Both the position numbers and the translations under genes were made by a program. Under the pieces are notes generated by a model that worked only from the letters and a program-made list of their open reading frames with translations, did no database searches and was not told the DNA's origin. Positions 26,920 through 35,544 of a DNA stretch of 64,000 bases are shown piece by piece. The stretch's first letter is position 1. Each line of letters begins with the position of its first letter. The DNA is from Microbacterium sp. lyk4-40-TSB-66 (GTDB lineage: Bacteria > Actinomycetota > Actinomycetes > Actinomycetales > Microbacteriaceae): positions 310,001-374,000 of the forward strand of contig NZ_JARVRW010000002.1 in assembly GCF_030209475.1 (NCBI RefSeq), given 5' to 3'.

Positions 26920-27686
26920 AGTGCCTGGAATCCCGCGTCAGCGAGGATCCGCTGTCCCTCCTGCGACAGGACGAAGGCGACGAACGCGGATGCCGCCTCG
27001 GGGTTCTGCGAATCCGTGAGCGCCGCGATCGGGTAACGGTTGACGACCGCGTCGGCGCCGTCGGGGACGATGGCCTCGACGTCGTCGCGGCCGACGACGT
27101 CGGTGGCGTAGACGAGACCCGCGTCGGCCTCGGCGGCAGCCACCTTGGTGAGCACCGCGGTGACGTTCTGCTCGGAGCTCGCGGGGCTCACGGTCACGCC
27201 CGCGTTCGACAGCAGGGTGAGCGAGGCGGCGCCGCACGGCACCTCGGGCGCGCAGAGCACGGTGGTGACCCCGGCGAGATCGGCGAGGGTCTGGACGCCG
27301 CCCGGGTTGCCCCGGGGCACGGCGATCACGAGGGTGTTGCCCGCGAAGATCTGGGGATCGGGCGCCTGAGCCGACACCTTGGCCATGTTCTTCTCATCGG
27401 CCGAGGCGAAGACGTCGGCGGGGGCGCCCTCGCCGATCTGCGTGGCGAGGGTGCTCGAGCCGTCGTAGACGGGGCTCACCATGACGCCCGGGTGCTCCTT
27501 CTCGAACGCCGTCGCGATCTCATCGAACGACCGCTGCAGCGACGCCGCGGCGTAGACCTCGACGGTCCCCGACAGGTCGTCGGACGAGGTGGATGCGGAT
27601 GCCGTGGGAGCGGGCGCCGCGCTGGCGCACCCGGCGAGAACAGCTGCGGCACCCAGGAGGGCGAGAAGACGGACGGAGCGGGACAT
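26916..27686 (-). CDS. modA: Molybdate-binding lipoprotein
   Basis: A 256-residue lipoprotein with a signal peptide and lipobox LAGC (C20), a Ser/Thr/Ala linker, then the ModA fold: VEVYAAASLQRSFDEIATAF at the N-terminus, DVFASADEKNM, and YPIAAL near the end. These segments place the serine and main-chain contacts for the oxyanion. ATG 27684-27686 follows an AAAGGA site. The longer open frame upstream is not used. Confidence 0.92.
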   Translation of the reverse strand: MSRSVRLLALLGAAAVLAGCASAAPAPTASASTSSDDLSGTVEVYAAASLQRSFDEIATAFEKEHPGVMVSPVYDGSSTLATQIGEGAPADVFASADEKNMAKVSAQAPDPQIFAGNTLVIAVPRGNPGGVQTLADLAGVTTVLCAPEVPCGAASLTLLSNAGVTVSPASSEQNVTAVLTKVAAAEADAGLVYATDVVGRDDVEAIVPDGADAVVNRYPIAALTDSQNPEAASAFVAFVLSQEGQRILADAGFQAL

Positions 27687-27923
27687 GGCATCCTTTCGGC
27701 GACGCCGGCGGGCCGCTCGTGCTCCAGTATTCCGCATCTGCGGAACCCCTGGCGCCATCGATCCGCTCGAGCGATGATCGGTTACCCGGGCGACACGTCC
27801 CCCACGTGCCGCGGTGAGACGCCCCCGCAGCGACCAACGCACCACCACGTCCTGAAAGGTGGACCGGCGAGTCCTGGCACGACGCCGATCGGCGCGGTAG
27901 GAACGGGGGATGCGAGCGACGAC

Positions 27924-28769
27924 ATGACCGACCTGATGGGGCTGGGCGATTTCCTCCAGCGACGCCGGGAGGCCCTGCAGCCCGAGGACGTCGGCCTCGG
28001 ACGCGGTGCGCGGCGGCGCACGGCGGGTCTGCGGCGCGAGGAGGTCGCGCTGCTCAGCCACATGTCGACCGACTACTACGCCCGGCTCGAGCGCGGCACC
28101 GGCCCGACCCCGTCGGAGCAGATGCTGACCTCCCTCGCGCAGGGCCTTCACTTGAGCCTTGCGGAGCGCGACCATCTCTTCCGGCTCGCGGGACATCAAC
28201 CGCCCGACCGCCACTCGGGGACGGAGCACGTCAGTCCCGCGATGCTGCGTGTCCTGGACCGACTGGACGACACCCCGGCCGAGATCGTCACCGAGCTCGG
28301 CGAGACGCTGCGTCAGAGCCGTCTGGGCATCGCCCTGCTCGGCGACGCCACCCGGCGCACGGGTCCGGCGCGCAGCGTCGGATACCGCTGGTTCACCGAC
28401 CCGACGGCCCGCGCCGCCTATCCGTCCGACGAGGTGGCGGCGCTGTCACGCCTCTACGCGGCGGGACTGCGGGAGCTGGTGGCCGCGCGCGGCCCGGGTT
28501 CGCGTGCGGCCTCGCTCGCGGGCGACCTGCGCGAGTGCAGTGCGGAGTTCGCCGCACTGTGGGACGCGCACGAGGTCGGCGCCCGCCCGCCGGAGATCAA
28601 ACGGTTCCACCACCCCGAGGTGGGGCACCTCGACCTGTCGTGCCAGACACTGCTCGACCCCGACCACTCCCACCGCCTGCTCGTCTACACGGCGCAGCCC
28701 GGGAGCGAGAGCGCCGAAAAACTCCGCCTGCTGGCGGTCATCGGTGCGCCCTCCACCGCTCCGCGCTGA
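27924..28769 (+). CDS. XRE-family regulator with MmyB-type ligand-binding domain
   Basis: A 281-residue regulator. Residues about 8-85 are an XRE HTH (GLRREEVALLSHMSTDYYARLERG). The remainder is the MmyB-like domain recognised by RSVGYRWFTDPTARAAYPSD and the later HPEVGHLDLSCQTLLDPD. Regulators of this type usually stand next to a short-chain dehydrogenase gene and control it; the SDR at 29176 fits. Domain architecture and length are normal. Confidence 0.9.
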   Translation: MTDLMGLGDFLQRRREALQPEDVGLGRGARRRTAGLRREEVALLSHMSTDYYARLERGTGPTPSEQMLTSLAQGLHLSLAERDHLFRLAGHQPPDRHSGTEHVSPAMLRVLDRLDDTPAEIVTELGETLRQSRLGIALLGDATRRTGPARSVGYRWFTDPTARAAYPSDEVAALSRLYAAGLRELVAARGPGSRAASLAGDLRECSAEFAALWDAHEVGARPPEIKRFHHPEVGHLDLSCQTLLDPDHSHRLLVYTAQPGSESAEKLRLLAVIGAPSTAPR

Positions 28770-28830
28770 CAGTTCCCGCTCGACGCGGTCTGACGCCTCC
28801 CGCTCGACCAGTGCAGTCGCACGCCTCACG

Positions 28831-28895
28831 CATAAACACGATCGGTGCGCGGAAACACGCCGACGGAGCGTTTACGCGCACGGATCGCGTTTATG
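28831..28895. repeat. Inverted repeat, family A, copy 1
   Basis: Arms 28831-28856 and 28870-28895 match at 23 of 26 positions; each carries CATAAAC and a CGATC-GTGCGCG block. Related to the two copies at 46986-47050 and 47185-47257. It lies after the XRE gene. Confidence 0.8.
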
Positions 28896-28910
28896 GCTGA
28901 GGGGCCGCGG

Positions 28911-29060
28911 CCGGCACCCACCTCGAACCGCCGCTCTGACGCAGCGCCAGACCGGCACCCACCGCGAGCCGGCGCTGGGACGCGGCGCCGCGGCGACCCC
29001 GCGGGCGTGCCCCGCACGGCGACGACCCCGCGGGCGTGCCCCGCACGGCGACGAACCCGC
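28911..29060. repeat. Two short tandem repeats between the XRE and SDR genes
   Basis: A degenerate 41-base unit starts at 28911 and 28952 (each begins CCGGCACCCACC). A 29-base unit is repeated almost exactly at 28996 and 29025 (each contains CGCGGGCGTGCCCCGCACGG) with a partial third copy. No gene is seen in 28770-29175. Confidence 0.7.
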
Positions 29061-29175
29061 GCGTGCGGACGACGCGCGGCGCCGAGGGGTGGATCCCCGA
29101 TCAGCGGCTGAGCGGGCACTGGCCCGCTCCGAGCGAGGGCGGGAGCATCGAGACATCGACGCGAAAGGACCGACC

Positions 29176-30087
29176 ATGTCCCCCACCTCCTCCCCCCTCC
29201 GCGGCCGTCTGGCCGTCGTCACCGGCGCCAGCGACGGCATCGGCACGGTCATCGCGACGCGCCTCGCCTCTCTCGGCGCCGAGGTCGTGTTGCCCGTCCG
29301 CTCCCCCGAGAAGGGCCGCCGCGCGCTCGAGGCTGTCCGTCGAGAGGTCCCGGATGCCGTTGCCTCGACGCGCACGCTCGACCTCGCGAGCCTGGACTCG
29401 GTACACGCTCTCGCCACCGAGCTGCGCGGCGAGGGCAGACCCATTCACGTGCTCGTCAACAACGCGGGCGTCATGACCCCGCCGAACCGTCAGCAGACCG
29501 CCGACGGCTTCGAGCTGCAGTGGGGCACGAACCACCTGGGCCACGCGGCCCTCACCCTCGGGCTGCTCCCCCTTCTGCGCGAGGGCCACGCGCGCGTGGT
29601 GCACCAGACGAGCATCGCCGCCCGGCGGGGACGCCTGCGCGAGGACGCCATCGACGCCACCCCCTACAACGCACTCGCCTCCTACACGCAGTCGAAGATC
29701 GCCAACGGGCTGTTCGCGCAAGAGCTCGAACGCCGCAGCCGCGCCCACGGGTGGCAGATCACCAGCACGCTGGCGCACCCCGGCGTCTCACCCACCAACC
29801 TGCTCGCGGCACAACCCGGACTCGGCCGGTCGCGCGAACTCGGGACACGCCGTGTCATCCGGCTGCTCTCGCGCCTGCACATCACCGGCACCGTGCCGTC
29901 CGCGGCCGAACCGGCCGTGCTCGCCGCGACCGCTCCCGCGTCCCGTGGCGCATTCTTCGGACCCTCGCGGCTCATCGGCGGGCCCGCACGCCCTGTCGCG
30001 CTGTGGGAGCCCTTCCGCGACGCGGCCGACGCGCGGCGGCTCTGGGACCTCACCGCCGACGCCATCGGCCCGCGCTTCGCGGCCTGA
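29176..30087 (+). CDS. Short-chain dehydrogenase/reductase
   Basis: A 303-residue classical SDR of the retinol-dehydrogenase-like group: cofactor motif TGASDGIG near the N-terminus, VLVNNAGVM, the Ser in the HQTSIAARRG segment, and the catalytic YxxxK in SYTQSKIANG. Substrate unknown. ATG 29176 follows GAAAGGA. It is the likely target of the XRE/MmyB-type regulator upstream. Confidence 0.9.
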   Translation: MSPTSSPLRGRLAVVTGASDGIGTVIATRLASLGAEVVLPVRSPEKGRRALEAVRREVPDAVASTRTLDLASLDSVHALATELRGEGRPIHVLVNNAGVMTPPNRQQTADGFELQWGTNHLGHAALTLGLLPLLREGHARVVHQTSIAARRGRLREDAIDATPYNALASYTQSKIANGLFAQELERRSRAHGWQITSTLAHPGVSPTNLLAAQPGLGRSRELGTRRVIRLLSRLHITGTVPSAAEPAVLAATAPASRGAFFGPSRLIGGPARPVALWEPFRDAADARRLWDLTADAIGPRFAA

Positions 30088-30185
30088 CGCGCGAGGGCAC
30101 GGCCGCCCTGAAGCCTGTCGCGTGGTCTCGGCTGTGGGGGGCGTGACGCGCACTCGGCCGCGCGGAATACGCGGGCTCGCGTGCT

Positions 30186-30581
30186 TCAGCCGCGCGGAGC
30201 CTCCACGGTCACGACCGTCGCCTTCACTGACGCCACCGCGAGCGAGCCCGCCTCGAGCGCCAATTCCTTCGCCGCCTCAGCGGACATGAGCGAGACCACG
30301 CGGTGCGGGCCGCACTGCATGTCGACCTGCGCCATGACGCCGTCGATCTGCACGCGGGTGACGATCCCGACGAACCGGTTACGGGCGCTCGACGCGATTC
30401 CGGTCGGATCGTCGGGCTCATCGGCGAGGGCCACGGCGCGCTCGGCCAGCGCGGCGCCGGGGATCTCCACCGGGGATGCCCCGGTCGTCGGGAGCACGCC
30501 CTGGTCGATCCAGCGGCGCACCGTGTCGTCGCTCACGCCGAGTAGTCGAGCGGCCGTGGCGATGCGGAAGGCGTTCGGCAT
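30186..30581 (-). CDS. HTH-TOBE molybdate-binding regulator-like protein
   Basis: A 131-residue protein with an N-terminal MerR/excisionase-like HTH (RIATAARLLGVSDDTVRRWIDQGVLP) and a C-terminal single TOBE (MopI-like) domain (SSARNRFVGIVTRVQIDGVM to LAVASVKATVVTVEAP). TOBE domains of this type bind molybdate or tungstate. Its place between modABC and the moa genes suggests it senses molybdate and controls one or both groups, but this is inference. Confidence 0.85.
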   Translation of the reverse strand: MPNAFRIATAARLLGVSDDTVRRWIDQGVLPTTGASPVEIPGAALAERAVALADEPDDPTGIASSARNRFVGIVTRVQIDGVMAQVDMQCGPHRVVSLMSAEAAKELALEAGSLAVASVKATVVTVEAPRG

Positions 30582-30796
30582 GTCCCGACCGTACCGGTCG
30601 GCCCGTCCGGCGTGCAGGGCCTCTCACCGGGGTGGACACGGGGCGACGACATCGGCGTGTTCCTCTGGGCAAGGCGACTTACCGCGCGGCATTTTCGCCT
30701 GCCGCTGTCTGACGGGTGCCGCGCTCGAGCCTGCTTGCTCTGCCGTGAGCGCCCGCGAGCCATCCCGCATCCGCCCCCACCCGCCCGCGGCTGACC

Positions 30797-30809
30797 TAGG
30801 CTCGACCCA
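30797..30809 (+). promoter_or_regulatory. -10 element placing moaA on a leaderless transcript
   Basis: TAGGCT at 30797-30802 is only 6 bases upstream of ATG 30809, so transcription would start at or next to the start codon. No Shine-Dalgarno is present, and no convincing -35 was seen. Confidence 0.4.
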
Positions 30810-32020
30810 TGGATGCCGAGCACACGCACACGACGCCGGGTCCGGTGCCCGTGCCGCTCGGCGCCACCATCACCACGGCCGGCCCGGCCGCTCAGCTCGG
30901 CGCCGTGCGCACCACCGGTGTCCCCCGCCCGGCGGGAGGGCTGCGGCCCGGACCGCAGCGCGAACCCGGTGCCGTCCGCGCCACCGGCGCCCCGACGGAG
31001 GGCGGCCTGCTCGATCGTTTCAACCGCGTCGCGACCGACCTCCGCGTCTCGGTCATCGACAAGTGCAACCTCCGCTGCACGTACTGCATGCCGGCCGACG
31101 GGATGCCGTGGCTCCCGCAGACGCAGTTGATGACCGCCGACGAGATCCGGCGCATCGTGCGGGTCGCCGTGCAGTCGCTCGGGGCCGAAGAGCTCCGCAT
31201 CACCGGCGGAGAACCTCTCGTGCGCAAGGATCTCGAGCACATCATCGCCGGCATCCGCGCCGACAACCCCGACCTGCCGATCGCCCTGACCACCAACGCC
31301 GTGGGCCTCGACCGCCGCGCCCAAGACCTCAAGGACGCCGGGCTCAGCCGCCTCAACGTCTCTCTCGACACCCTCCACCCCGAGACCTTCGCCGAACTCA
31401 CCCGCCGCCCCCACCTCGACAAGGTGTTGGCCGGGCTCCAGGCCGCGCGCGCAGCGGGCCTCGGTCCGATCAAGATCAACGCCGTGCTGCTGCGCGGCAT
31501 CAACGACACCGAGGTCGTACCGCTGGTCGATTGGGCGGTGTCGAACGGCTTCGAGATGCGTTTCATCGAGGACATGCCCCTCGACGGCGACCGCTCGTGG
31601 AGTGCGACCAACGTCATCGCGGCGCGCGACATCCGCTCCGCGATCGAAGAGGCCTTCACCCTGACCGCCGACCCGCGCGGTCGCGGCGCCGCCCCCGCCG
31701 AACGCTGGGAGGTGCGCCGCCACGGCGAGACCAGCCTCGCCGGACACGTCGGCATCATCTCGTCGGTCACCGAACCGTTCTGCGCCGCGTGCTCGCGCAC
31801 GCGCATCACGGCCGACGGCCGCATCCGCTCGTGCCTCTTCTCGCATGAGGAGACCGATCTGCTCACCGCGCTCCGCGACGGCGCCGACGACGAGGGGATC
31901 GCGCAGATCTGGCGGGATGCCATGTGGGCCAAGCCCCGGGCGCACGGCTCCGATCGCGTCGGGCTCGCGCGTGCCGACTTCGTGCAGCCCGAGCGCACCA
32001 TGAGCGCGATCGGCGGATGA
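30809..32020 (+). CDS. moaA: GTP 3',8-cyclase (MoaA)
   Basis: A 403-residue radical-SAM enzyme: [4Fe-4S] motif C86-x3-C90-x2-C93 (CNLRCTYC), ITGGEPL, a C-terminal cluster with CAACSRTR and a later Cys (RSCLF), and the conserved terminal GG. It converts GTP to 3',8-cyclo-GTP, the first step of molybdenum cofactor synthesis. The first ~65 residues are a Pro/Gly/Thr-rich extension beyond the usual start. The stop overlaps moeB (ATGA). Confidence 0.95.
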   Translation: MDAEHTHTTPGPVPVPLGATITTAGPAAQLGAVRTTGVPRPAGGLRPGPQREPGAVRATGAPTEGGLLDRFNRVATDLRVSVIDKCNLRCTYCMPADGMPWLPQTQLMTADEIRRIVRVAVQSLGAEELRITGGEPLVRKDLEHIIAGIRADNPDLPIALTTNAVGLDRRAQDLKDAGLSRLNVSLDTLHPETFAELTRRPHLDKVLAGLQAARAAGLGPIKINAVLLRGINDTEVVPLVDWAVSNGFEMRFIEDMPLDGDRSWSATNVIAARDIRSAIEEAFTLTADPRGRGAAPAERWEVRRHGETSLAGHVGIISSVTEPFCAACSRTRITADGRIRSCLFSHEETDLLTALRDGADDEGIAQIWRDAMWAKPRAHGSDRVGLARADFVQPERTMSAIGG

Positions 32021-32787
32021 GACCGCTCGTCGAGCCCGTGGCATTTCTCGCCCCGGAAGAACTCATCCGCACGGCCCGCCATGCGGTGCTGGCTGGTATC
32101 GGCGAAGAGGGGCAACGCCGCCTCGCCGGGGCGCGCATCGCCGTGGTGGGTGCGGGAGGGCTCGGCTCCCCCGTGCTGCTCTCGCTCGCCGCGGCCGGTG
32201 TGGGCGAGCTCGTGATCATCGACGACGACACGGTCGAGCGGACGAACCTGCAGCGCCAGCTCGCGCACCGCGTGGACGACATCGGCACCGCGAAGACGAC
32301 CTCCGCCGCCCGCGCCGTGCGGGATCTGTCGCCGCTCACCGTGGTTCACGAACGCACCGTACGACTGACCTCCGACAATGCCCGTGAGCTTTTCGAGGGC
32401 GTGGACCTCGTCATCGACGGCAGTGACACCTTCGACACGCGCGAGGCCGTCGCCGCGAGCGCCGAGGCCCTCGGCATCCCCCTGGTCTGGGGTGCCGTGC
32501 AGGAGTGGTCGGCGCAGGTGACGGTGTTCTGGTCGCAGCCGCCGGAGGGACACGCTCCGGTCATCCTCGGCGACCTCTTCCCGCCCGGTTCCGCGGGAGA
32601 GCCCCCGACGTGCGCCCAGGTCGGCGTGCTCGGCTCCCTGTGCGTGCAGGCCGGCGGACTGCTCGCGACCGAGGCGATCAAGCTCGTCACGGGAGCGGGC
32701 GAGCCCCTCCTCGGGCGCCTCGTGGTCATCGACTCTTTGCGCGCCCGGCACGACGTCATCCCGCTCGTCCCGGCGAGGCGACCGTGA
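32017..32787 (+). CDS. moeB: Molybdopterin-synthase adenylyltransferase (MoeB/ThiF family)
   Basis: A 256-residue E1-like enzyme with the nucleotide-binding motif VVGAGGLGSPVLL, the DDDTVERTNLQRQ segment and the CAQVGVLGSLC motif. Expected to adenylate the C-terminal Gly-Gly of MoaD for sulfur transfer. There is no rhodanese domain. It overlaps moaA by 4 bases. ThiF-type activity in thiamine synthesis is the alternative, but the neighbours favour MoeB. Confidence 0.88.
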   Translation: MRPLVEPVAFLAPEELIRTARHAVLAGIGEEGQRRLAGARIAVVGAGGLGSPVLLSLAAAGVGELVIIDDDTVERTNLQRQLAHRVDDIGTAKTTSAARAVRDLSPLTVVHERTVRLTSDNARELFEGVDLVIDGSDTFDTREAVAASAEALGIPLVWGAVQEWSAQVTVFWSQPPEGHAPVILGDLFPPGSAGEPPTCAQVGVLGSLCVQAGGLLATEAIKLVTGAGEPLLGRLVVIDSLRARHDVIPLVPARRP

Positions 32788-32823
32788 AGACTCACGGTGA
32801 CTCCCGCGAAATGAACGCGGTGA

Positions 32824-32870
32824 CGCCCCCGCGCCGGACGAAAGGCGCAAGTCAGCGCTGTCCGGGGGCG
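32824..32870 (+). promoter_or_regulatory. Structured leader upstream of moeA
   Basis: A strong stem-loop in the 139-base gap between moeB and moeA: arms CGCCCCC plus CCGGAC (32824-32839) pair with GTCCGG plus GGGCG (32860-32870), and a smaller GGCGC/GCGCT hairpin can form inside. It has no T-run. It could be a cis-regulatory RNA, an mRNA processing site, or a weak terminator. Confidence 0.4.
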
Positions 32871-32926
32871 GCAAAGAACGTACGACAGGCTGCGGCGCGC
32901 GCCGCATCGGTTCGAAGGACTCTCAC

Positions 32927-34150
32927 GTGACCGACCTCCTCACCGTCGAAGACCATCGCGCCCGCGTGCTCGCCGCCGTCGCCGTACTGCCCGCCGAGTC
33001 GGTGCCGCTGTCGGAGGCGTCGGGCCGGACCCTCGCCGAACCGGTGCTCGCCGCGCACGACCTCCCCGGCTTCGACAATTCCGCGATGGACGGCTTCGCG
33101 GTGCACTTCGCCGATTTCGAGGGGACGGATGCCGAGAACCCGGCGACCCTTCGCGTGATCGCCGATCTGCCGGCCGGTTCATCCGACGACCCGTCGATCG
33201 GCGAGGGCGAGGCGGTGCGCATCATGACGGGCGCGCCCGTCCCCGCCGACGCCGACGCGATCGTCCCGTTCGAAGACACCGCGGGGGGCCTCGCCGACTC
33301 CCTCGGTACCGTGACGGTGCTCCGGGCACCCGCGGCATCCGGAGTCTTCATCCGCCGTCGCGGCGGCGACACGCGCGCCGGCGATGTCGTCCTGTCGCCC
33401 GGTGAGCGCCTCGGCCCCTTCGCCCTGGGCGCCGCCGCGGCCGCGGGGGTCGACACGGTCGCCGTCACCCGCCGCCCCCGCGTCGCCGTCGTGTCCACCG
33501 GCAGCGAGCTCGTCGCCCCCGGCCGCACGCCCGGCCGCGGTCAGACGCCCGACTCGAATGCGACCCTGCTCGCGGCTGTCGTCGCCCGAGCCGACGCTGA
33601 CGTCGAGCTCGTCGACCGTATCGGCGACGACCCCGCGGGAATCGACTCCGTGTTGGCACGCGCCGCCCGCGCCGATGTCGTGGTGTTCACCGGCGGGGTG
33701 AGTGCCGGGGCGTACGAGCCCGTGCGCCTGGCCCTGGCCGATCGCATCGCCTTCGACAAGGTCGCGATGCAGCCCGGCAAGCCGCAGGCTTTCGGCGTGC
33801 TCGACGACGGCCGCCTCGTCTTCGGACTCCCCGGCAACCCCGTGAGCGTGGCGGTGTCGTTCGAGGTTTTCGTGCGTCCCGCGCTCCTCGCCCTGCAGGG
33901 CCGCGCGAGCGTCGATCGGCCTCTCGCCCGGCTCACGGCATCCGAGAGCTGGACGACCCCGCTGGGCCGTCGCCAGTACCTCCCCGCCGTCGTGGACCTC
34001 GTCGCCGGCACCGTTCGCCCCGCCACGGCGGGCGGCTCCGGATCGCACCTGGCCGCCTCGCTGGCGCGCGCCGAGGCGTTCGCCATCGTCCCCGCCGAGG
34101 TGTCGACCGTCTCGGTGGGCGACCCGCTCGATGTCATGCTGATTCCATGA
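32927..34150 (+). CDS. moeA: Molybdopterin molybdenumtransferase (MoeA)
   Basis: A 407-residue protein with the MoeA features: DNSAMDGFAV near residue 50, RRGGD in the middle, the MogA-like domain with TGSELV and TGGVSAGAYEPVR, GKPQAFG, and GLPGNPVSV. It inserts molybdate into adenylated molybdopterin. GTG 32927 start. The stop overlaps moaC (ATGA). Confidence 0.94.
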   Translation: MTDLLTVEDHRARVLAAVAVLPAESVPLSEASGRTLAEPVLAAHDLPGFDNSAMDGFAVHFADFEGTDAENPATLRVIADLPAGSSDDPSIGEGEAVRIMTGAPVPADADAIVPFEDTAGGLADSLGTVTVLRAPAASGVFIRRRGGDTRAGDVVLSPGERLGPFALGAAAAAGVDTVAVTRRPRVAVVSTGSELVAPGRTPGRGQTPDSNATLLAAVVARADADVELVDRIGDDPAGIDSVLARAARADVVVFTGGVSAGAYEPVRLALADRIAFDKVAMQPGKPQAFGVLDDGRLVFGLPGNPVSVAVSFEVFVRPALLALQGRASVDRPLARLTASESWTTPLGRRQYLPAVVDLVAGTVRPATAGGSGSHLAASLARAEAFAIVPAEVSTVSVGDPLDVMLIP

Positions 34151-34737
34151 CCTTCACGCACCTGGATGCCGCGGGCAACGCCCGCATGGTTGACGTCACG
34201 CTGAAGCAGCCCACCGTCCGAACCGCCACCGCGCGCGGCTTCGTCCGGTGCGCGCCCGAGGTCGTGGCGGCCCTCCGCGACGGCACCGCCCCGAAGGGCG
34301 ATGTGCTGGCCGTGGCCCGTATCTCCGGCATCCAGGCCGCGAAGTCCACGCCCGCCCTCCTCCCCCTCGCCCATGTCATCGGCGTGCACCGCGCCTCGGT
34401 CGATCTGGCGATCACCGACGACGGCGTCGAGATCGAGGCCACCGTCGGCACCGCCGATCGCACGGGCGTCGAGATGGAGGCTCTCACGAGCGTCTCGGTC
34501 GCGGCCCTCGCGATCGTCGACATGGTGAAGGGGATGGACAAAGGCACCTTCATCGAGAACGTGCGCATCGTGTCGAAGACCGGCGGCAAGTCCGGCGACT
34601 GGATCCGTCCGGGAGAGCCCGCAGGCGCATCCCCCGCCGGAGCGGCTCCGACTGCCGACCCCGGGGTCGCCGGAGGCGCGCCCGCTGCCGCCCCGGCCTC
34701 GGGCGCCGACCACGGCGTCACGGGAGCATCCGCATGA
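34147..34737 (+). CDS. moaC: Cyclic pyranopterin monophosphate synthase (MoaC)
   Basis: A 196-residue enzyme converting 3',8-cyclo-GTP to cyclic pyranopterin monophosphate. It has ARMVDVTLK, LLPLAHVIGV, VEMEALTSVSVAALAIVDMV and KGMDKGTFIENVRIVSKTGG, including the conserved histidine, aspartate and lysines. The last ~45 residues are an Ala/Gly/Pro-rich tail not needed for the fold. Start codon inside the moeA stop; its own stop overlaps moaD. Confidence 0.94.
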   Translation: MTFTHLDAAGNARMVDVTLKQPTVRTATARGFVRCAPEVVAALRDGTAPKGDVLAVARISGIQAAKSTPALLPLAHVIGVHRASVDLAITDDGVEIEATVGTADRTGVEMEALTSVSVAALAIVDMVKGMDKGTFIENVRIVSKTGGKSGDWIRPGEPAGASPAGAAPTADPGVAGGAPAAAPASGADHGVTGASA

Positions 34738-34970
34738 GCGTGCGCGTGCGCTATTTCGCGGCCGCCGCCGAGGCCGCCGGAACAGATGCCGAAGAGCGCA
34801 CCGAACCGGGACTCGCGGCGCTGCGCGCGGCGATGGTCGCCGACCACCCCGCTCTCGGCGGCATCCTGGGCCGCTGCGCCGTGCTCGTCGACGGAGAGCG
34901 TCGCGACGACGACGCCCCCTTCGCCGGGGTCGCGCACGTCGACGTGCTCCCGCCCTTCGCCGGCGGCTGA
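34734..34970 (+). CDS. moaD: Molybdopterin synthase small subunit (MoaD)
   Basis: A 78-residue ubiquitin-like protein beginning VRVRYFAAAAEAAG and ending in the Gly-Gly (PPFAGG) that carries the thiocarboxylate. ATG 34734 overlaps the moaC stop. It works with MoaE, which is encoded convergently 100 bases away. Confidence 0.88.
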   Translation: MSVRVRYFAAAAEAAGTDAEERTEPGLAALRAAMVADHPALGGILGRCAVLVDGERRDDDAPFAGVAHVDVLPPFAGG

Positions 34971-35073
34971 CCCGGGTCCACACCTCGCACGAACGCGCGT
35001 TCCGCGCAGAATCCGCGGGGAAGCCTGAGAGGAAGCGCCCGACCTGCGAGAAAGCGGGGGTGCGCCGGGACGC

Positions 35074-35544
35074 CTACCCGCCCAGACCCTTCCACGCCGT
35101 CGTGCCGTCGGCCTCGACCTGACGCTTCCACACGGGCAGGTCGGTCTTGATGGTCTCGATCACCCGGCGGCAGACCTCGAACGCCTCCGCACGGTGACCG
35201 GATGCCACGGCGATCACGACCGCCGCCTCACCGACGCCGAGGCGACCCACGCGGTGGCTGACCGCGACGATCGCATCGGTGCCCTCGGCGGCCGTCTCGG
35301 CGATGCGCTGGAGAGCCTGCTCGGCGTCGGGATGCGCGCTGTATTCGAGCGCGATCACGGCCTCGGATGCGTCGGGGTCGGTGTCGCGTACGCGACCGAC
35401 GAAGGTGGTCACCGCTCCCGAGGACGCGTCTTCGACGGCGTCGAGGTGGGCGTCGAGATCGAGCGGTGTCTCCGACAGGCGGGCGAGACGTACCGCGCCC
35501 CGGGCCGGCGGATCAGACGGCGCGTGGGTGTCGGGCGTGGTCAT
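35074..35544 (-). CDS. moaE: Molybdopterin synthase catalytic subunit (MoaE)
   Basis: A 156-residue protein with the MoaE motifs VTTFVGRVRD, VIALEYSAHP, VSHRVGRLGVGEAAVVIAV and the catalytic lysines in PVWKRQVEADGTTAWKG. It transfers sulfur from MoaD to form molybdopterin. ATG 35542-35544 overlaps the mogA stop (ATGA), so the two are one unit convergent with the moaA-moaD operon. Confidence 0.93.
   Translation of the reverse strand: MTTPDTHAPSDPPARGAVRLARLSETPLDLDAHLDAVEDASSGAVTTFVGRVRDTDPDASEAVIALEYSAHPDAEQALQRIAETAAEGTDAIVAVSHRVGRLGVGEAAVVIAVASGHRAEAFEVCRRVIETIKTDLPVWKRQVEADGTTAWKGLGG

Noticed and set aside
32824..32870. Calling the moeA leader a Moco riboswitch
   Set aside because: Position is suggestive, but I could not match the conserved core from memory; kept only as a structured leader.
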